Shown: piece after piece, positions 8,774-16,606 of the stretch
Numbering within the stretch: the stretch's first letter is position 1
Layout of the letters: the number at the start of each line of letters is the position of its first letter
Assembly: GCA_050260095.1 (NCBI GenBank)
Contig: JBLNBQ010000178.1
Coordinates: forward strand, 1-57,331
Length of the DNA: 57,331 nt
Reading direction: 5' to 3'
DNA from: JBLNBQ01 sp050260095
Lineage (GTDB): Bacteria; Bacillota; UBA5301; DYFA01
Translations under genes and position numbers: made by a program
Notes under the pieces: generated by a model
Told to the model about the DNA's origin: nothing
The model's input: the letters and a program-made list of their open reading frames with translations, nothing else
The model's database searches: none

Positions 8774-9250
8774 GTGCCAAGCCTTTCCGAGCTGATTGAA
8801 CGGTACATCCGGGAGATGTTCAGCGGTCCGGGCGACTCGGCCGTGGAGCTCCGCCGGCAAGAGTTGGCCGAACGATTCGGTTGCGCTCCTTCGCAAATAA
8901 ACTATGTGCTGGAGACCCGGTTCACGTTCGAGCGCGGCTTTCTGGTCGAGAGCCGGAGGGGCGGCGGCGGCTACATCCGGATCATCCGGCTCGCCAGTGA
9001 GCCAGCCGACCTCGCCGGGGAGGTTCAGTCGCAGATCGGCGACCAACTTACCGCCCGGGAGGTCGACCACCTGCTCGAGCGGCTGGCCGGGGCAGGGATG
9101 CTCAGCGCCGAAGAGGTAGCGCTGATACGCGGGGCGATCGCCCGGGAACTGCGCTCGCTCCCTTCCCCGGTGGGAGACGTGCTGCGGGCGATGCTCCTGC
9201 GGGCGATCCTCTCGGTGATCTTGGCCCACGAAGGGTCCGGCCGCCGCTGA
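8774..9250 (+). CDS. ctsR: Transcriptional repressor CtsR
   Basis: A 158-residue CtsR, the repressor of class III heat-shock (clp) genes. The winged helix-turn-helix occupies residues ~1-72, with the tip of the wing in the Gly-rich SRRGGGGYIRI (heat-sensing glycine loop in characterised CtsR), followed by the C-terminal four-helix domain targeted by McsB. The start is GTG 8774, which follows AGGGAAAGG. It is the first gene of ctsR-mcsA-mcsB-clpC and lies just downstream of its own operator, indicating autoregulation. Confidence 0.96.
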   Translation: MPSLSELIERYIREMFSGPGDSAVELRRQELAERFGCAPSQINYVLETRFTFERGFLVESRRGGGGYIRIIRLASEPADLAGEVQSQIGDQLTAREVDHLLERLAGAGMLSAEEVALIRGAIARELRSLPSPVGDVLRAMLLRAILSVILAHEGSGRR

Positions 9251-9281
9251 AAGGCGCAAGACGACAAGGAGGGAGAAATCC

Positions 9282-9878
9282 ATGCTCTGCGAACGGTGTA
9301 AGGAACGAGAGGCGACCTTCTTTCTGACCCGGGTGGTCAACGGCGAGAAGGCGGAGTACCACCTCTGCCAGCAGTGCGCGGCGGAGACGGGGCAGCTCGG
9401 TTTCATGCTAGAGCCCCAGTTCACCTTCACCAACTTCCTCGCGGGGCTGCTCAACACCGAGATGGGGTTCGCCCCCGCCAAGCCGGTGCCGGCGGCGCCC
9501 CAGTGCCGCAAGTGCGGCCTCACCTACGACGACTTCCGCCAGGTCGGGCAGTTCGCCTGCGCCCACTGCTACGAGGAGTTCGAACCGTACCTCGAAGCGC
9601 TCTTCCGGCGGGTTCAGGGCGGCACCGAACACACCGGGAAGGCGCCGAAGGGGGCGCCCGGGCGCCCGGCCGTGGCGAGGGGTCCGCAGGCCCGGGAACG
9701 GCAGCCTGAGACGGGGAGCGCGCCTGTGCCGCCGCCTGCCGCGGCGCCGTCAGACACGCGAGCGCGGGTCGAGCGGTTGCGCCAGGAACTGTCGGAGGCC
9801 GTCGCCCGGGAGGACTACGAACGGGCCGCCAAGCTCCGCGACGAGATCCGGGCGCTGACGAACGGGGAGGGGAAGTAA
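9282..9878 (+). CDS. mcsA: McsA, activator of the McsB arginine kinase
   Basis: A 198-residue protein with two zinc modules and a UVR motif. The first module uses C3/C6 and C29/C32; the second has CRKC and CAHC near residues 72-95. The C-terminal UVR motif (about 163-195, RLRQELSEAVAREDYERAA) is shared with UvrB and ClpC. In characterised Bacillota, McsA binds and stimulates McsB and helps remove CtsR. An Ala/Pro/Gly-rich linker (~115-160) separates the parts and makes it slightly longer than Bacillus McsA. AAGGAGGGAG precedes ATG 9282. Confidence 0.94.
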   Translation: MLCERCKEREATFFLTRVVNGEKAEYHLCQQCAAETGQLGFMLEPQFTFTNFLAGLLNTEMGFAPAKPVPAAPQCRKCGLTYDDFRQVGQFACAHCYEEFEPYLEALFRRVQGGTEHTGKAPKGAPGRPAVARGPQARERQPETGSAPVPPPAAAPSDTRARVERLRQELSEAVAREDYERAAKLRDEIRALTNGEGK

Positions 9879-9879
9879 C

Positions 9880-10935
9880 GTGAAGAAGCCCATCGAGAGC
9901 CATCTCTCCGCGTGGCTGAAGAACACCGGTCCCGAGCCGGACGTGGTGATCTCGAGCCGGGTGCGTCTGGCGCGCAACCTGGACGACTACCCGTTCCCCC
10001 GGTTTGCGAAGCCGGAGCTGCTTAAGGAAGTTCTGAGGCAGGTCGAGCGGGCGACCGCCGAGGCGGGGCTGCAGGGGCTCAGTTTCCTCCCCTTGGAGAA
10101 GGCGTCGCCGTTGGAGCGCCTGGCCCTGGTGGAGCGGCACCTGATCAGTCCCGCCCTCACCGAGGACGTCGAGACCAAAGCGGTGGTCCTCTCGGCCGAC
10201 GAGACGGTCTCCATTATGGTCAACGAGGAGGACCATCTCCGGCTCCAGGTCTTGATGGCCGGGCTCGACCTCGACCAAGCCTGGCGCCTCGCCGACCAAC
10301 TCGACGACTACCTCTCCACCCGCTTGAAGCTGGCCTATTCGCCGCGCTGGGGCTACCTCACCGCCTGCCCGACCAACGTCGGCACGGGCCTCCGGGCCTC
10401 CGTGATGGTCCACCTGCCGGCCCTGGCGCTGACCAACCAGCTGTCCCGGGTGATGGGGGCCGCCGCCAAACTCGGACTGGCCGTCCGCGGGCTTTTCGGC
10501 GAAGGCACGGCGGCGGCCGGCAACATCTTTCAGATCAGCAATCAGGTCACCCTGGGGCGTCCGGAGGAGGAGATCGTCAAGCACTTGACCGCTGTGACCC
10601 GTCAGGTCATCGAGCAGGAGCGGGCGGCGCGGGAAGCCCTGCTCACCCAGGCCAGGGTGGCGGTGGACGACCGGGTGCACAGGGCTTTCGGGCTTCTGGC
10701 CCATGCCAGGCGGCTCGACAGCCAGGAGGCGCTGCAACTGCTCTCCGACGTCCGGCTGGGCGTGGACGCCGGGCTCATCAAGAACCTCGAGCTTCGCACG
10801 CTGAACTCGCTGCTGGTGGCCATCCGGCCGGCGATGCTCCAACTCATCCTGGGGCGGGAACTCTCCGCGGAGGAGCGGGACGTGGAGCGGGCGTCGCTTG
10901 TGCGGGAAGCCATCGGCGAAGCAGTGGTGAGTTGA
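9880..10935 (+). CDS. mcsB: Protein arginine kinase McsB
   Basis: A 351-residue guanido-kinase-family enzyme that phosphorylates arginines, marking proteins (including CtsR) for ClpC-ClpP. Visible are SSRVRLARN near the N-terminus, NEEDHLR (~115-121), the active-site Cys163 in CPTNVGTGLRAS, and the phosphoarginine-binding C-terminal helices. Start GTG 9880 comes 1 nt after the mcsA stop with GGGGAGGGGAAG upstream, so translation is coupled to mcsA. The length is normal for the family. Confidence 0.96.
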   Translation: MKKPIESHLSAWLKNTGPEPDVVISSRVRLARNLDDYPFPRFAKPELLKEVLRQVERATAEAGLQGLSFLPLEKASPLERLALVERHLISPALTEDVETKAVVLSADETVSIMVNEEDHLRLQVLMAGLDLDQAWRLADQLDDYLSTRLKLAYSPRWGYLTACPTNVGTGLRASVMVHLPALALTNQLSRVMGAAAKLGLAVRGLFGEGTAAAGNIFQISNQVTLGRPEEEIVKHLTAVTRQVIEQERAAREALLTQARVAVDDRVHRAFGLLAHARRLDSQEALQLLSDVRLGVDAGLIKNLELRTLNSLLVAIRPAMLQLILGRELSAEERDVERASLVREAIGEAVVS

Positions 10936-11005
10936 GACGGCAAGCGCCCGATTTGCGCCGGCCAGTTGGACAAAGATTAATACAACGGAGCAATGAGGTG
11001 AGAAG

Positions 11006-13474
11006 ATGTTTGGCAGATTTACCGAACGCGCCGAGCGAGTGATCATCCTCTCGCAGGAAGAGGCCCGCCGGCTGGGGCACGCCTACGTCGGCACCGAGCA
11101 CATCCTGCTGGGGCTCCTCCGCGAGGGGGAAGGCGTCGCCGCCCGGGCGCTGCAGAACCTGGGTCTCTCGCTGGAACAGATCCGCGACCAGGTCGAGACC
11201 ACCATCGGGCGGGGCGACGGTTCCTTAGCCGGCAAGATCAACTTCACGCCGCGAGCGAAGCGGGTGATGGAGCTGGCCGTCGACGAGGCCCGGGAACTGG
11301 GGCACTCCTACATCGGCACCGAGCACATCCTGCTCGGCCTCATCCGGGAGGAGGAGGGGGTGGCCGCCCAGGTCCTCAAGAACCTCGGCGCGGACGTCGA
11401 CCGGGTGCGGCAGGAGGTTCTCTCCTTGCTGGGGGCCATGTTCGGCCCCGGCGCGAAGAACGCCCCCAAGGGGCAGTCCGGCGCCGGCCAGCCCAAGGCC
11501 CGCAAGACCAACACCCCCACCCTTGACCAGCACGGGCGCGACCTGACCGAACTCGCCCGCCAGGGCAAGCTCGACCCGGTCATCGGCCGGGCGATCGAGA
11601 TCGAGCGGGTCATCCAGGTGCTGTCGCGGCGCACCAAGAACAACCCGGTTCTGATCGGCGAACCCGGCGTCGGCAAGACGGCGATCGTCGAAGGGCTGGC
11701 GCAGAAGATCGTGGCCGGCGACGTGCCGGAAGTGCTCAACGGGAAGCGGGTCGTCACCCTCGACATGGGTTCGCTGGTGGCCGGCTCCAAGTTCCGGGGC
11801 GAGTTCGAGGAACGGCTGAAGCGGGTCATGGACGAGATCCGCAACTCTGGCGACGTGGTGCTCTTCGTCGACGAAATGCACACAATCATCGGCGCCGGGG
11901 CGGCCGAGGGGGCGATCGACGCCTCCAACATCCTGAAGCCGGCGTTGGCCCGGGGCGAACTGCAGACCATCGGGGCGACGACGCTGGACGAGTACCGCAA
12001 GCACGTTGAGAAGGATCCCGCCCTGGAGCGACGCTTCCAGCCGGTCATGGTCGACGAGCCGACCGTCGAGGAGTCGCTTCGCATCCTGGAGGGGCTGCGC
12101 GACCGTTACGAGGCGCACCACCGGGTGAAGATCTCCGACGATGCGCTGGAGGCCGCCGTCAAGCTGGCCGACCGCTACGTGACCGACCGCTTCCTGCCCG
12201 ACAAGGCCATCGACGTGATCGACGAGGCGTCGAGCCGGGTTAGGCTTAAGTCGCTGGTGCCGCCGGAGGAATTGAAGGAGATCGAGCAGCGGATCGAGGA
12301 GGCGCACGCGGAGAAGGAGGCCGCCATCAAGAACGAGGAGTTCGAGCGGGCCGCCAAACTCCGCGACACCGAGCAGAAGCTCCAGGAGGAGCTGAAGCGC
12401 AAGAAGGAGGAGTGGGGGCAGAAGCGCTCCCGGGAGGTCGGCCAGGTCGGTCCGGAGGAGGTCGCGGAGATCGTCTCCAGCTGGACGGGGATCCCGGTGA
12501 AGAAGCTCGCCGAGGAGGAGGGGCAGCGCCTGCTCCACCTGGAGGAGACGCTCCACGAACGGGTCATCGGCCAGGACGAGGCCATCGTGGCGGTGGCGCG
12601 GGCGATCCGGCGGGCCCGGGCGGGGCTCAAGGACCCCAAGCGGCCGATCGGTTCCTTCATCTTCCTGGGTCCCACCGGCGTCGGCAAGACCGAACTGGCC
12701 CGGGCCTTGGCCGAGGCGATGTTCGGCGACGAGGACGCGATGATCCGCATCGACATGTCGGAGTACCAGGAACGGCACACGGTGGCCCGCCTCATCGGGG
12801 CGCCTCCGGGCTACGTGGGGTACGACGAAGGTGGCCAGCTCACCGAGAAGGTGCGGCGCAAGCCCTACTCGGTGGTCCTTTTCGACGAGGTGGAGAAGGC
12901 GCACCCCGAAGTCTTCAACGTCCTCCTGCAGGTGCTCGAGGACGGGCGGCTGACCGACGGCAAGGGCCGCACGGTGGACTTCCGCAACACGATCCTCATC
13001 ATGACCTCGAACGTCGGCGCCCGGGAACTCAAGCGGACAAGTCTCGGCTTCCGCAGTGAGGAGAAGGGCACCATGCAGACCTACGATGAGATGAAGGACC
13101 ACGTGATGGAGGAGCTGCGCCGGACGTTCCGGCCGGAGTTCCTGAACCGGGTCGACGAGATCATCGTCTTCCACGCGCTCTCCGAGGCGGAGATCAGCAG
13201 CATCGTGAACATCCTGATCGACCGCTTCCTCAGGCACCTGAAGGAGACGGGCGTGAACCTCGAAGTGAGCGACTCGGCGCGGAAGCTGCTCGGCCGCAAG
13301 GGTTACGACCCGGAGTACGGGGCCCGGCCGCTCCGGCGGGCCATCGAGCGGATGGTCGAGAACCCGTTGGCCGAGGAGATCCTGCAGGGCCACTTCCACG
13401 CCGGGGAGCACATCCTGGCCGACGTGGAAGGCGACAAGATCGTCTTCAAGGCAGTGGCGCCGGTGGCTCCGTAA
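11006..13474 (+). CDS. clpC: ATP-dependent Clp protease ATP-binding subunit ClpC
   Basis: An 822-residue Hsp100 unfoldase that feeds ClpP. It has a double ClpN repeat (1-~145), AAA-1 with Walker A GEPGVGKT, and a middle domain with a UVR segment (~420-455, E-F-E-R-A-A-K-L-R-D). AAA-2 has Walker A GPTGVGKT and FDEVEKAH, followed by the C-terminal small domain with GARPLRRAIE. The middle domain is the docking site for adaptors such as MecA/McsB. GAGGTGAG lies 5 nt before ATG 11006. It is the last gene of the CtsR operon; a hairpin follows at 13498. Confidence 0.97.
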   Translation: MFGRFTERAERVIILSQEEARRLGHAYVGTEHILLGLLREGEGVAARALQNLGLSLEQIRDQVETTIGRGDGSLAGKINFTPRAKRVMELAVDEARELGHSYIGTEHILLGLIREEEGVAAQVLKNLGADVDRVRQEVLSLLGAMFGPGAKNAPKGQSGAGQPKARKTNTPTLDQHGRDLTELARQGKLDPVIGRAIEIERVIQVLSRRTKNNPVLIGEPGVGKTAIVEGLAQKIVAGDVPEVLNGKRVVTLDMGSLVAGSKFRGEFEERLKRVMDEIRNSGDVVLFVDEMHTIIGAGAAEGAIDASNILKPALARGELQTIGATTLDEYRKHVEKDPALERRFQPVMVDEPTVEESLRILEGLRDRYEAHHRVKISDDALEAAVKLADRYVTDRFLPDKAIDVIDEASSRVRLKSLVPPEELKEIEQRIEEAHAEKEAAIKNEEFERAAKLRDTEQKLQEELKRKKEEWGQKRSREVGQVGPEEVAEIVSSWTGIPVKKLAEEEGQRLLHLEETLHERVIGQDEAIVAVARAIRRARAGLKDPKRPIGSFIFLGPTGVGKTELARALAEAMFGDEDAMIRIDMSEYQERHTVARLIGAPPGYVGYDEGGQLTEKVRRKPYSVVLFDEVEKAHPEVFNVLLQVLEDGRLTDGKGRTVDFRNTILIMTSNVGARELKRTSLGFRSEEKGTMQTYDEMKDHVMEELRRTFRPEFLNRVDEIIVFHALSEAEISSIVNILIDRFLRHLKETGVNLEVSDSARKLLGRKGYDPEYGARPLRRAIERMVENPLAEEILQGHFHAGEHILADVEGDKIVFKAVAPVAP

Positions 13475-13497
13475 GCCGGCAGAAGCGACGTGACCGA

Positions 13498-13528
13498 GAG
13501 GCAGCGGCCCAGAGGCTGCTGCCTCTTT
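13498..13528 (+). terminator. Hairpin terminator after clpC
   Basis: GAGGCAGC (13498-13505) pairs with GCTGCCTC (13518-13525), and inner GCC/GGC pairs extend the stem, followed by TTTCC. The stem is strong but the T run short, so it may be leaky. Confidence 0.6.
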
Positions 13529-13690
13529 CCATCTCAGGGTGCGCCGCCGGGGGAAGGGCCGGGCGGGCCTTCCGTCTGCTCCTTGCACGACGGGCCGGCT
13601 GGCGCCCGGCCCAACGCTGCAGCGTCGCCCCCGGAAGGCAGGGAAGAGTGGCGGGGTGACGTACTCACTGCTTTGAAGGAGGCGATTGGC

Positions 13691-14143
13691 ATGGACGCGG
13701 TGGTCCGCCCATGCACCAGGGAAGACCTGCCGGCAGTGGGGAAGTTGCTCGCGGAGTTGAGCGAAGTGGCGCGAGGTCAGGCGCTGCCCGATCTGGCCCG
13801 GCGTGAGGTTCTCTTGGCGGAGATGGAGGCGGAGCCGGGGACCTACCTGAACCTGGTGGCGGAGCGGGAGGGCCGGGTCGTGGGCTTTCTGTCGCTGGTC
13901 TTCTACCGCACGTTCTTTCATGAGGGGGGCACGGCGCTCATCAATGAACTGGTCGTGCGCCGTGACCTGCGCCGGGCGGGCATCGGGCGGGCGCTGGTGG
14001 ACCGGGCCCAGGCGGAGGCAAAGGCCCGGGGGATGGATGAACTCGAAGTGGGTACGGAGAGGACGAACGAACCGGCCCTCGCGTTCTACCGGAAGGCCGG
14101 CTTCGAGCAGGAGTACGTGTTGTTGGGAATGGAATTCGAGTAG
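13691..14143 (+). CDS. GNAT family N-acetyltransferase
   Basis: A 150-residue single-domain acetyltransferase. The acetyl-CoA pyrophosphate loop (R/Q-x-x-G-x-G/A) is R-R-A-G-I-G-R-A, preceded by the ELVVRRDLR strand and followed by the typical N-E-P-A-L-A-F-Y-R-K-A-G-F ending. The substrate is unknown. The frame is open from 13490, but ATG 13691 is chosen because GAAGGAGG precedes it and the earlier residues lack fold features. It lies in the three-gene insertion between clpC and radA, convergent with the next gene. Confidence 0.88.
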   Translation: MDAVVRPCTREDLPAVGKLLAELSEVARGQALPDLARREVLLAEMEAEPGTYLNLVAEREGRVVGFLSLVFYRTFFHEGGTALINELVVRRDLRRAGIGRALVDRAQAEAKARGMDELEVGTERTNEPALAFYRKAGFEQEYVLLGMEFE

Positions 14144-14155
14144 CGGCGGGGCGCG

Positions 14156-14824
14156 TTATTTGACCACCTCGTAGCGGAGCCAAACGAGACCGCCGGGAAG
14201 TTGCTCGACCTTGAGGAGGTTGAGGTCGAGGGCGCCGTCGGGGGAAGCGAGGTCGGGCGCCTTGAACATGCTCCCGGGCGAGGTGCCGCCGACCAGGTGG
14301 GGATGGATGAGCAGGCTGACCTCTTCGGCCAGTCCCTCCCGGAGGAGGACACCGTTCAAGGTGCCGCCGCTGTCGACGCGAACCGTGCGGACGTCGTAGC
14401 GGGCGGCGAGTTCGGTGAGGGCGGCCTTGAGATCGACGTGGTCTTCGCCGGCGACGAGGCAGTCGATTCCCTTGTCGTCGAGGTATTTCCGGTAGTCGGC
14501 GGGGGTGGCCTGGGAGACGAGGACCACCACGTCGCGCCAGTACGGGGCGATGCGAAGCCAGGGCCAGAAACGGATGCGGCCCCGGCTGTCCGGGACGACG
14601 AGGAGGGGGCGCGGGTCGCCGGGCGGGTTGGCGGGTGGGGCTGGTTCGGGGTCTCCCTCGGTGACGGTCTCGGCCTCGGTGGCCAGGATGGTCTCGCTTC
14701 CGGCGAGGATGGCGTCTTCGTTCCAGGTGGAGACCAGGCCGTAGTAGACGCCGAGGTCGGGCAGGAAGCCGTCGAGGCGTCCGTCGGCGCTGACAGCGTT
14801 GTGCAGGATGACGCGGGGCAGCAT
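14156..14824 (-). CDS. RibD C-terminal/dihydrofolate-reductase-like reductase
   Basis: A 222-residue protein with the RibD_C (pyrimidine reductase, DHFR-like) fold: opening strand PRVILHNAVSADGRLDG, TEAET-rich loop, RTVRVDSGGTLNGVLLREGLAEEVSLLIHPHLVGG and the closing V-W-L-R-Y-E-V. The D-S-G-G-x-L-N segment matches the NADPH-binding part of RibD-type reductases. There is no deaminase domain, so it is a stand-alone reductase; riboflavin, folate or another substrate are all possible. ATG 14824 is preceded on its strand by GGAGGGG. It may share a transcript with nothing else, since the neighbouring minus-strand hydrolase has a terminator in front of it. Confidence 0.82.
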   Translation of the reverse strand: MLPRVILHNAVSADGRLDGFLPDLGVYYGLVSTWNEDAILAGSETILATEAETVTEGDPEPAPPANPPGDPRPLLVVPDSRGRIRFWPWLRIAPYWRDVVVLVSQATPADYRKYLDDKGIDCLVAGEDHVDLKAALTELAARYDVRTVRVDSGGTLNGVLLREGLAEEVSLLIHPHLVGGTSPGSMFKAPDLASPDGALDLNLLKVEQLPGGLVWLRYEVVK

Positions 14825-14880
14825 CGTTCATCCCCTCCGCAGAGGGTTCTTCCGCTTCCTCGCTGGGAAATCCTCTCTCA

Positions 14881-14916
14881 GAAAGCGGGAGGGCGGCGCC
14901 GGGTGGCGTCGCCCTC
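14881..14916 (-). terminator. Terminator of the LysM hydrolase gene
   Basis: Read on the minus strand, GAGGGCGACGCC pairs with GGCGCCGCCCTC (12 pairs with one wobble, loop ACCC), followed shortly by CTTTCT. It lies just downstream of the hydrolase stop at 14939 and separates it from the reductase gene. Confidence 0.6.
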
Positions 14917-14938
14917 TCCTGGAACGGCGGATCAGCCG

Positions 14939-16390
14939 TCAGGAGGCGAAGAAGATGTGGTTGCCGATGGTCACGGTCACCGGTTGCGAGCGAACCCAGG
15001 TGTTCTCGGTGCCGGTGGGGTTGTAGAACCCGTTGGCGCCATTGGACGGGTCGACTCCGTTCAGGGCGTCCTTCACGGCCTGGTAAGCGGAGGGGACCGC
15101 CGGGTTGTTGATGGCGCCGTCGTAAACCGGGCTGTACTGCGGATAGGCGGTGCCGACACCCTGGTAGATGATGTCGTTCACGGTGTTGGGGAAGCGGGGG
15201 TCGGTCATGCGGTGCAGCACCGTGGCGGCCACGGCCACCTGGCCGTCGTACGGTTCACCCTGGGCTTCGGCCGAGACCAGGCGGGCGAGCAGATCATAGT
15301 CCTGCTGGCTGATGACGTACTTGCTGCCCCAGACAGCGGTCGACAGGTCGATACCGGGCTCCACGATCTGGCCCGAGGCGTTGGTGGCCGGGGTGGACGC
15401 GGCGGGAATCTGCAGCACCGTGCCGGGGGCCAGGTTGTTCACGTCGGTGATATGGTTGGCCTGCACCAGGGCATCGACGGTCGTCTTGTAGCGCTGGGCG
15501 ATCAGGTAGAGGGTGTCGCCGGACTGGACGGTGTAGGTCTGGTCGCCAGTCGCTGGTGTGGGTGACGGTGCCGGGGCCGGCGTGGCGGTCGAGCCGCTGG
15601 GTATCGTCAGCCGCTGCCCGGCATAGAGACTGTCGGGGTTGGTGAGCCCGTTCGTCTGCTGCAGAGCGGCCACCGTCGTGCCGTAGCGCTGGGCGATCAG
15701 GAATAGGGTGTCACCGGCCTGCACCGTGTAGGCTTGTCCGCTTGGCGAAGGAGTCGGGGTCGAAGTGGTGCCGGGGATGACCAGGGTTTGGCCGACCCTC
15801 AGGTTCTCCGGGGCGGTGATCCCGTTGGCCTGTTCCAGCGCCGTGACCGTGGTGCCGTAGCGGGCGGCGATGAAGAAGAGGCTGTCGCCGGGCTGGACCG
15901 TGTACGACCCGCTGCTGCCGGAGGTTGAACCGGTCCCGCCGGTGGCGCCGCCCTTGGGTATGACCAGCGTCTCTCCGGGGTAGAGCCAAGTGCCGGCGGA
16001 GAGGCCGTTGGCCTGCTGGAGGGCGGCGACGGTGGTCCCGTTCCGCTGGGCGATGAGGTAGAGGGTGTCGCCGGATTGGACGGTGTAGCGGGTGCCGGTC
16101 GAACCCGAAGTGGAGCCGGCGCTGGACGACGCGGAGGGCAGAACCAAGGACTGGCCGGGGTAGATCACGTCTGCGGACAGACCGTTGGCCGACCGGAGGG
16201 CGTCGACCGTGGTGCCGGTGCGCTGAGCGATGAGATAGAGGGTGTCACCCGATTGGACCGTGTAGGCGGAGGAACCCGCGTTCGTTCCCTTGGTCGTGGT
16301 CGCCTTCTTGGCCACGACTAGGCCAGGGGCCAGGAACACCACCAACATACTTCCGACCGCGATCTTCATCACCTGGCGGCTCGAACCCAC
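14939..16390 (-). CDS. Cell wall hydrolase with five LysM repeats and a SleB-type domain
   Basis: A 483-residue exported protein. A signal peptide is visible at the N-terminus (R-Q-V-M-K-I then a hydrophobic core to VVA). Five ~44-residue LysM repeats follow, each starting Y-T-V-Q-x-G-D-(T/S)-L and ending in a V-I-P-like strand, separated by Ser/Thr/Gly/Pro linkers. The C-terminal ~125 residues match the Hydrolase_2/SleB lytic fold, including RLVSAEAQGEPYDGQVAVA with the probable catalytic Glu and the ending NHIFF. It probably cleaves peptidoglycan, perhaps spore cortex during germination. The frame opens at 16498, but GTG 16390 is preferred because AAGGAGG lies 8 nt upstream and the signal peptide is then N-terminal. 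Confidence 0.93.
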   Translation of the reverse strand: MGSSRQVMKIAVGSMLVVFLAPGLVVAKKATTTKGTNAGSSAYTVQSGDTLYLIAQRTGTTVDALRSANGLSADVIYPGQSLVLPSASSSAGSTSGSTGTRYTVQSGDTLYLIAQRNGTTVAALQQANGLSAGTWLYPGETLVIPKGGATGGTGSTSGSSGSYTVQPGDSLFFIAARYGTTVTALEQANGITAPENLRVGQTLVIPGTTSTPTPSPSGQAYTVQAGDTLFLIAQRYGTTVAALQQTNGLTNPDSLYAGQRLTIPSGSTATPAPAPSPTPATGDQTYTVQSGDTLYLIAQRYKTTVDALVQANHITDVNNLAPGTVLQIPAASTPATNASGQIVEPGIDLSTAVWGSKYVISQQDYDLLARLVSAEAQGEPYDGQVAVAATVLHRMTDPRFPNTVNDIIYQGVGTAYPQYSPVYDGAINNPAVPSAYQAVKDALNGVDPSNGANGFYNPTGTENTWVRSQPVTVTIGNHIFFAS

Positions 16391-16548
16391 ACCAACAGCC
16401 TCCTTCGAAGGTCTGGGATTATCTGAGGGGACCGGGTGCATTTCCCCTGCTAGATAAGGGTTGGCTGAAGTGGGGATGAGTCCCTGCCGGGAGTTCATGG
16501 CACCAGGTCAGGGGCCTGTTTCCGATTCAGGCGAGGTATTCCAGCGCC

Positions 16549-16578
16549 TTGCCGCGGGCGACGGCCGGATGATAAAAT
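16549..16578 (+). promoter_or_regulatory. Promoter of radA
   Basis: TTGCCG (16549-16554) and TAAAAT (16573-16578) are 18 nt apart, 28 nt before the radA start. It lies in the divergent gap with the hydrolase gene. Confidence 0.55.
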
Positions 16579-16606
16579 ATGGTAGCGCGTCTTGAGGAGG
16601 GTGCCG

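Noticed and set aside
13535..13560. AGGGTGCGCCGCCG, resembling a T-box sequence before the GNAT gene
   Set aside because: Differs from the consensus at key positions, lies too close to clpC for a full leader, and no specifier or Stem I elements are seen; the gene is not an amino-acid or tRNA ligase gene.
11225..13921. 898-residue minus-strand open frame opposite clpC
   Set aside because: Same reason: antisense shadow of a certain gene, biased composition, no domain, no ribosome site.
15480..16260. Repeated ~44-residue units as a CRISPR or DNA repeat array
   Set aside because: The repeats are in frame and encode LysM domains with variable linkers; they are protein repeats.
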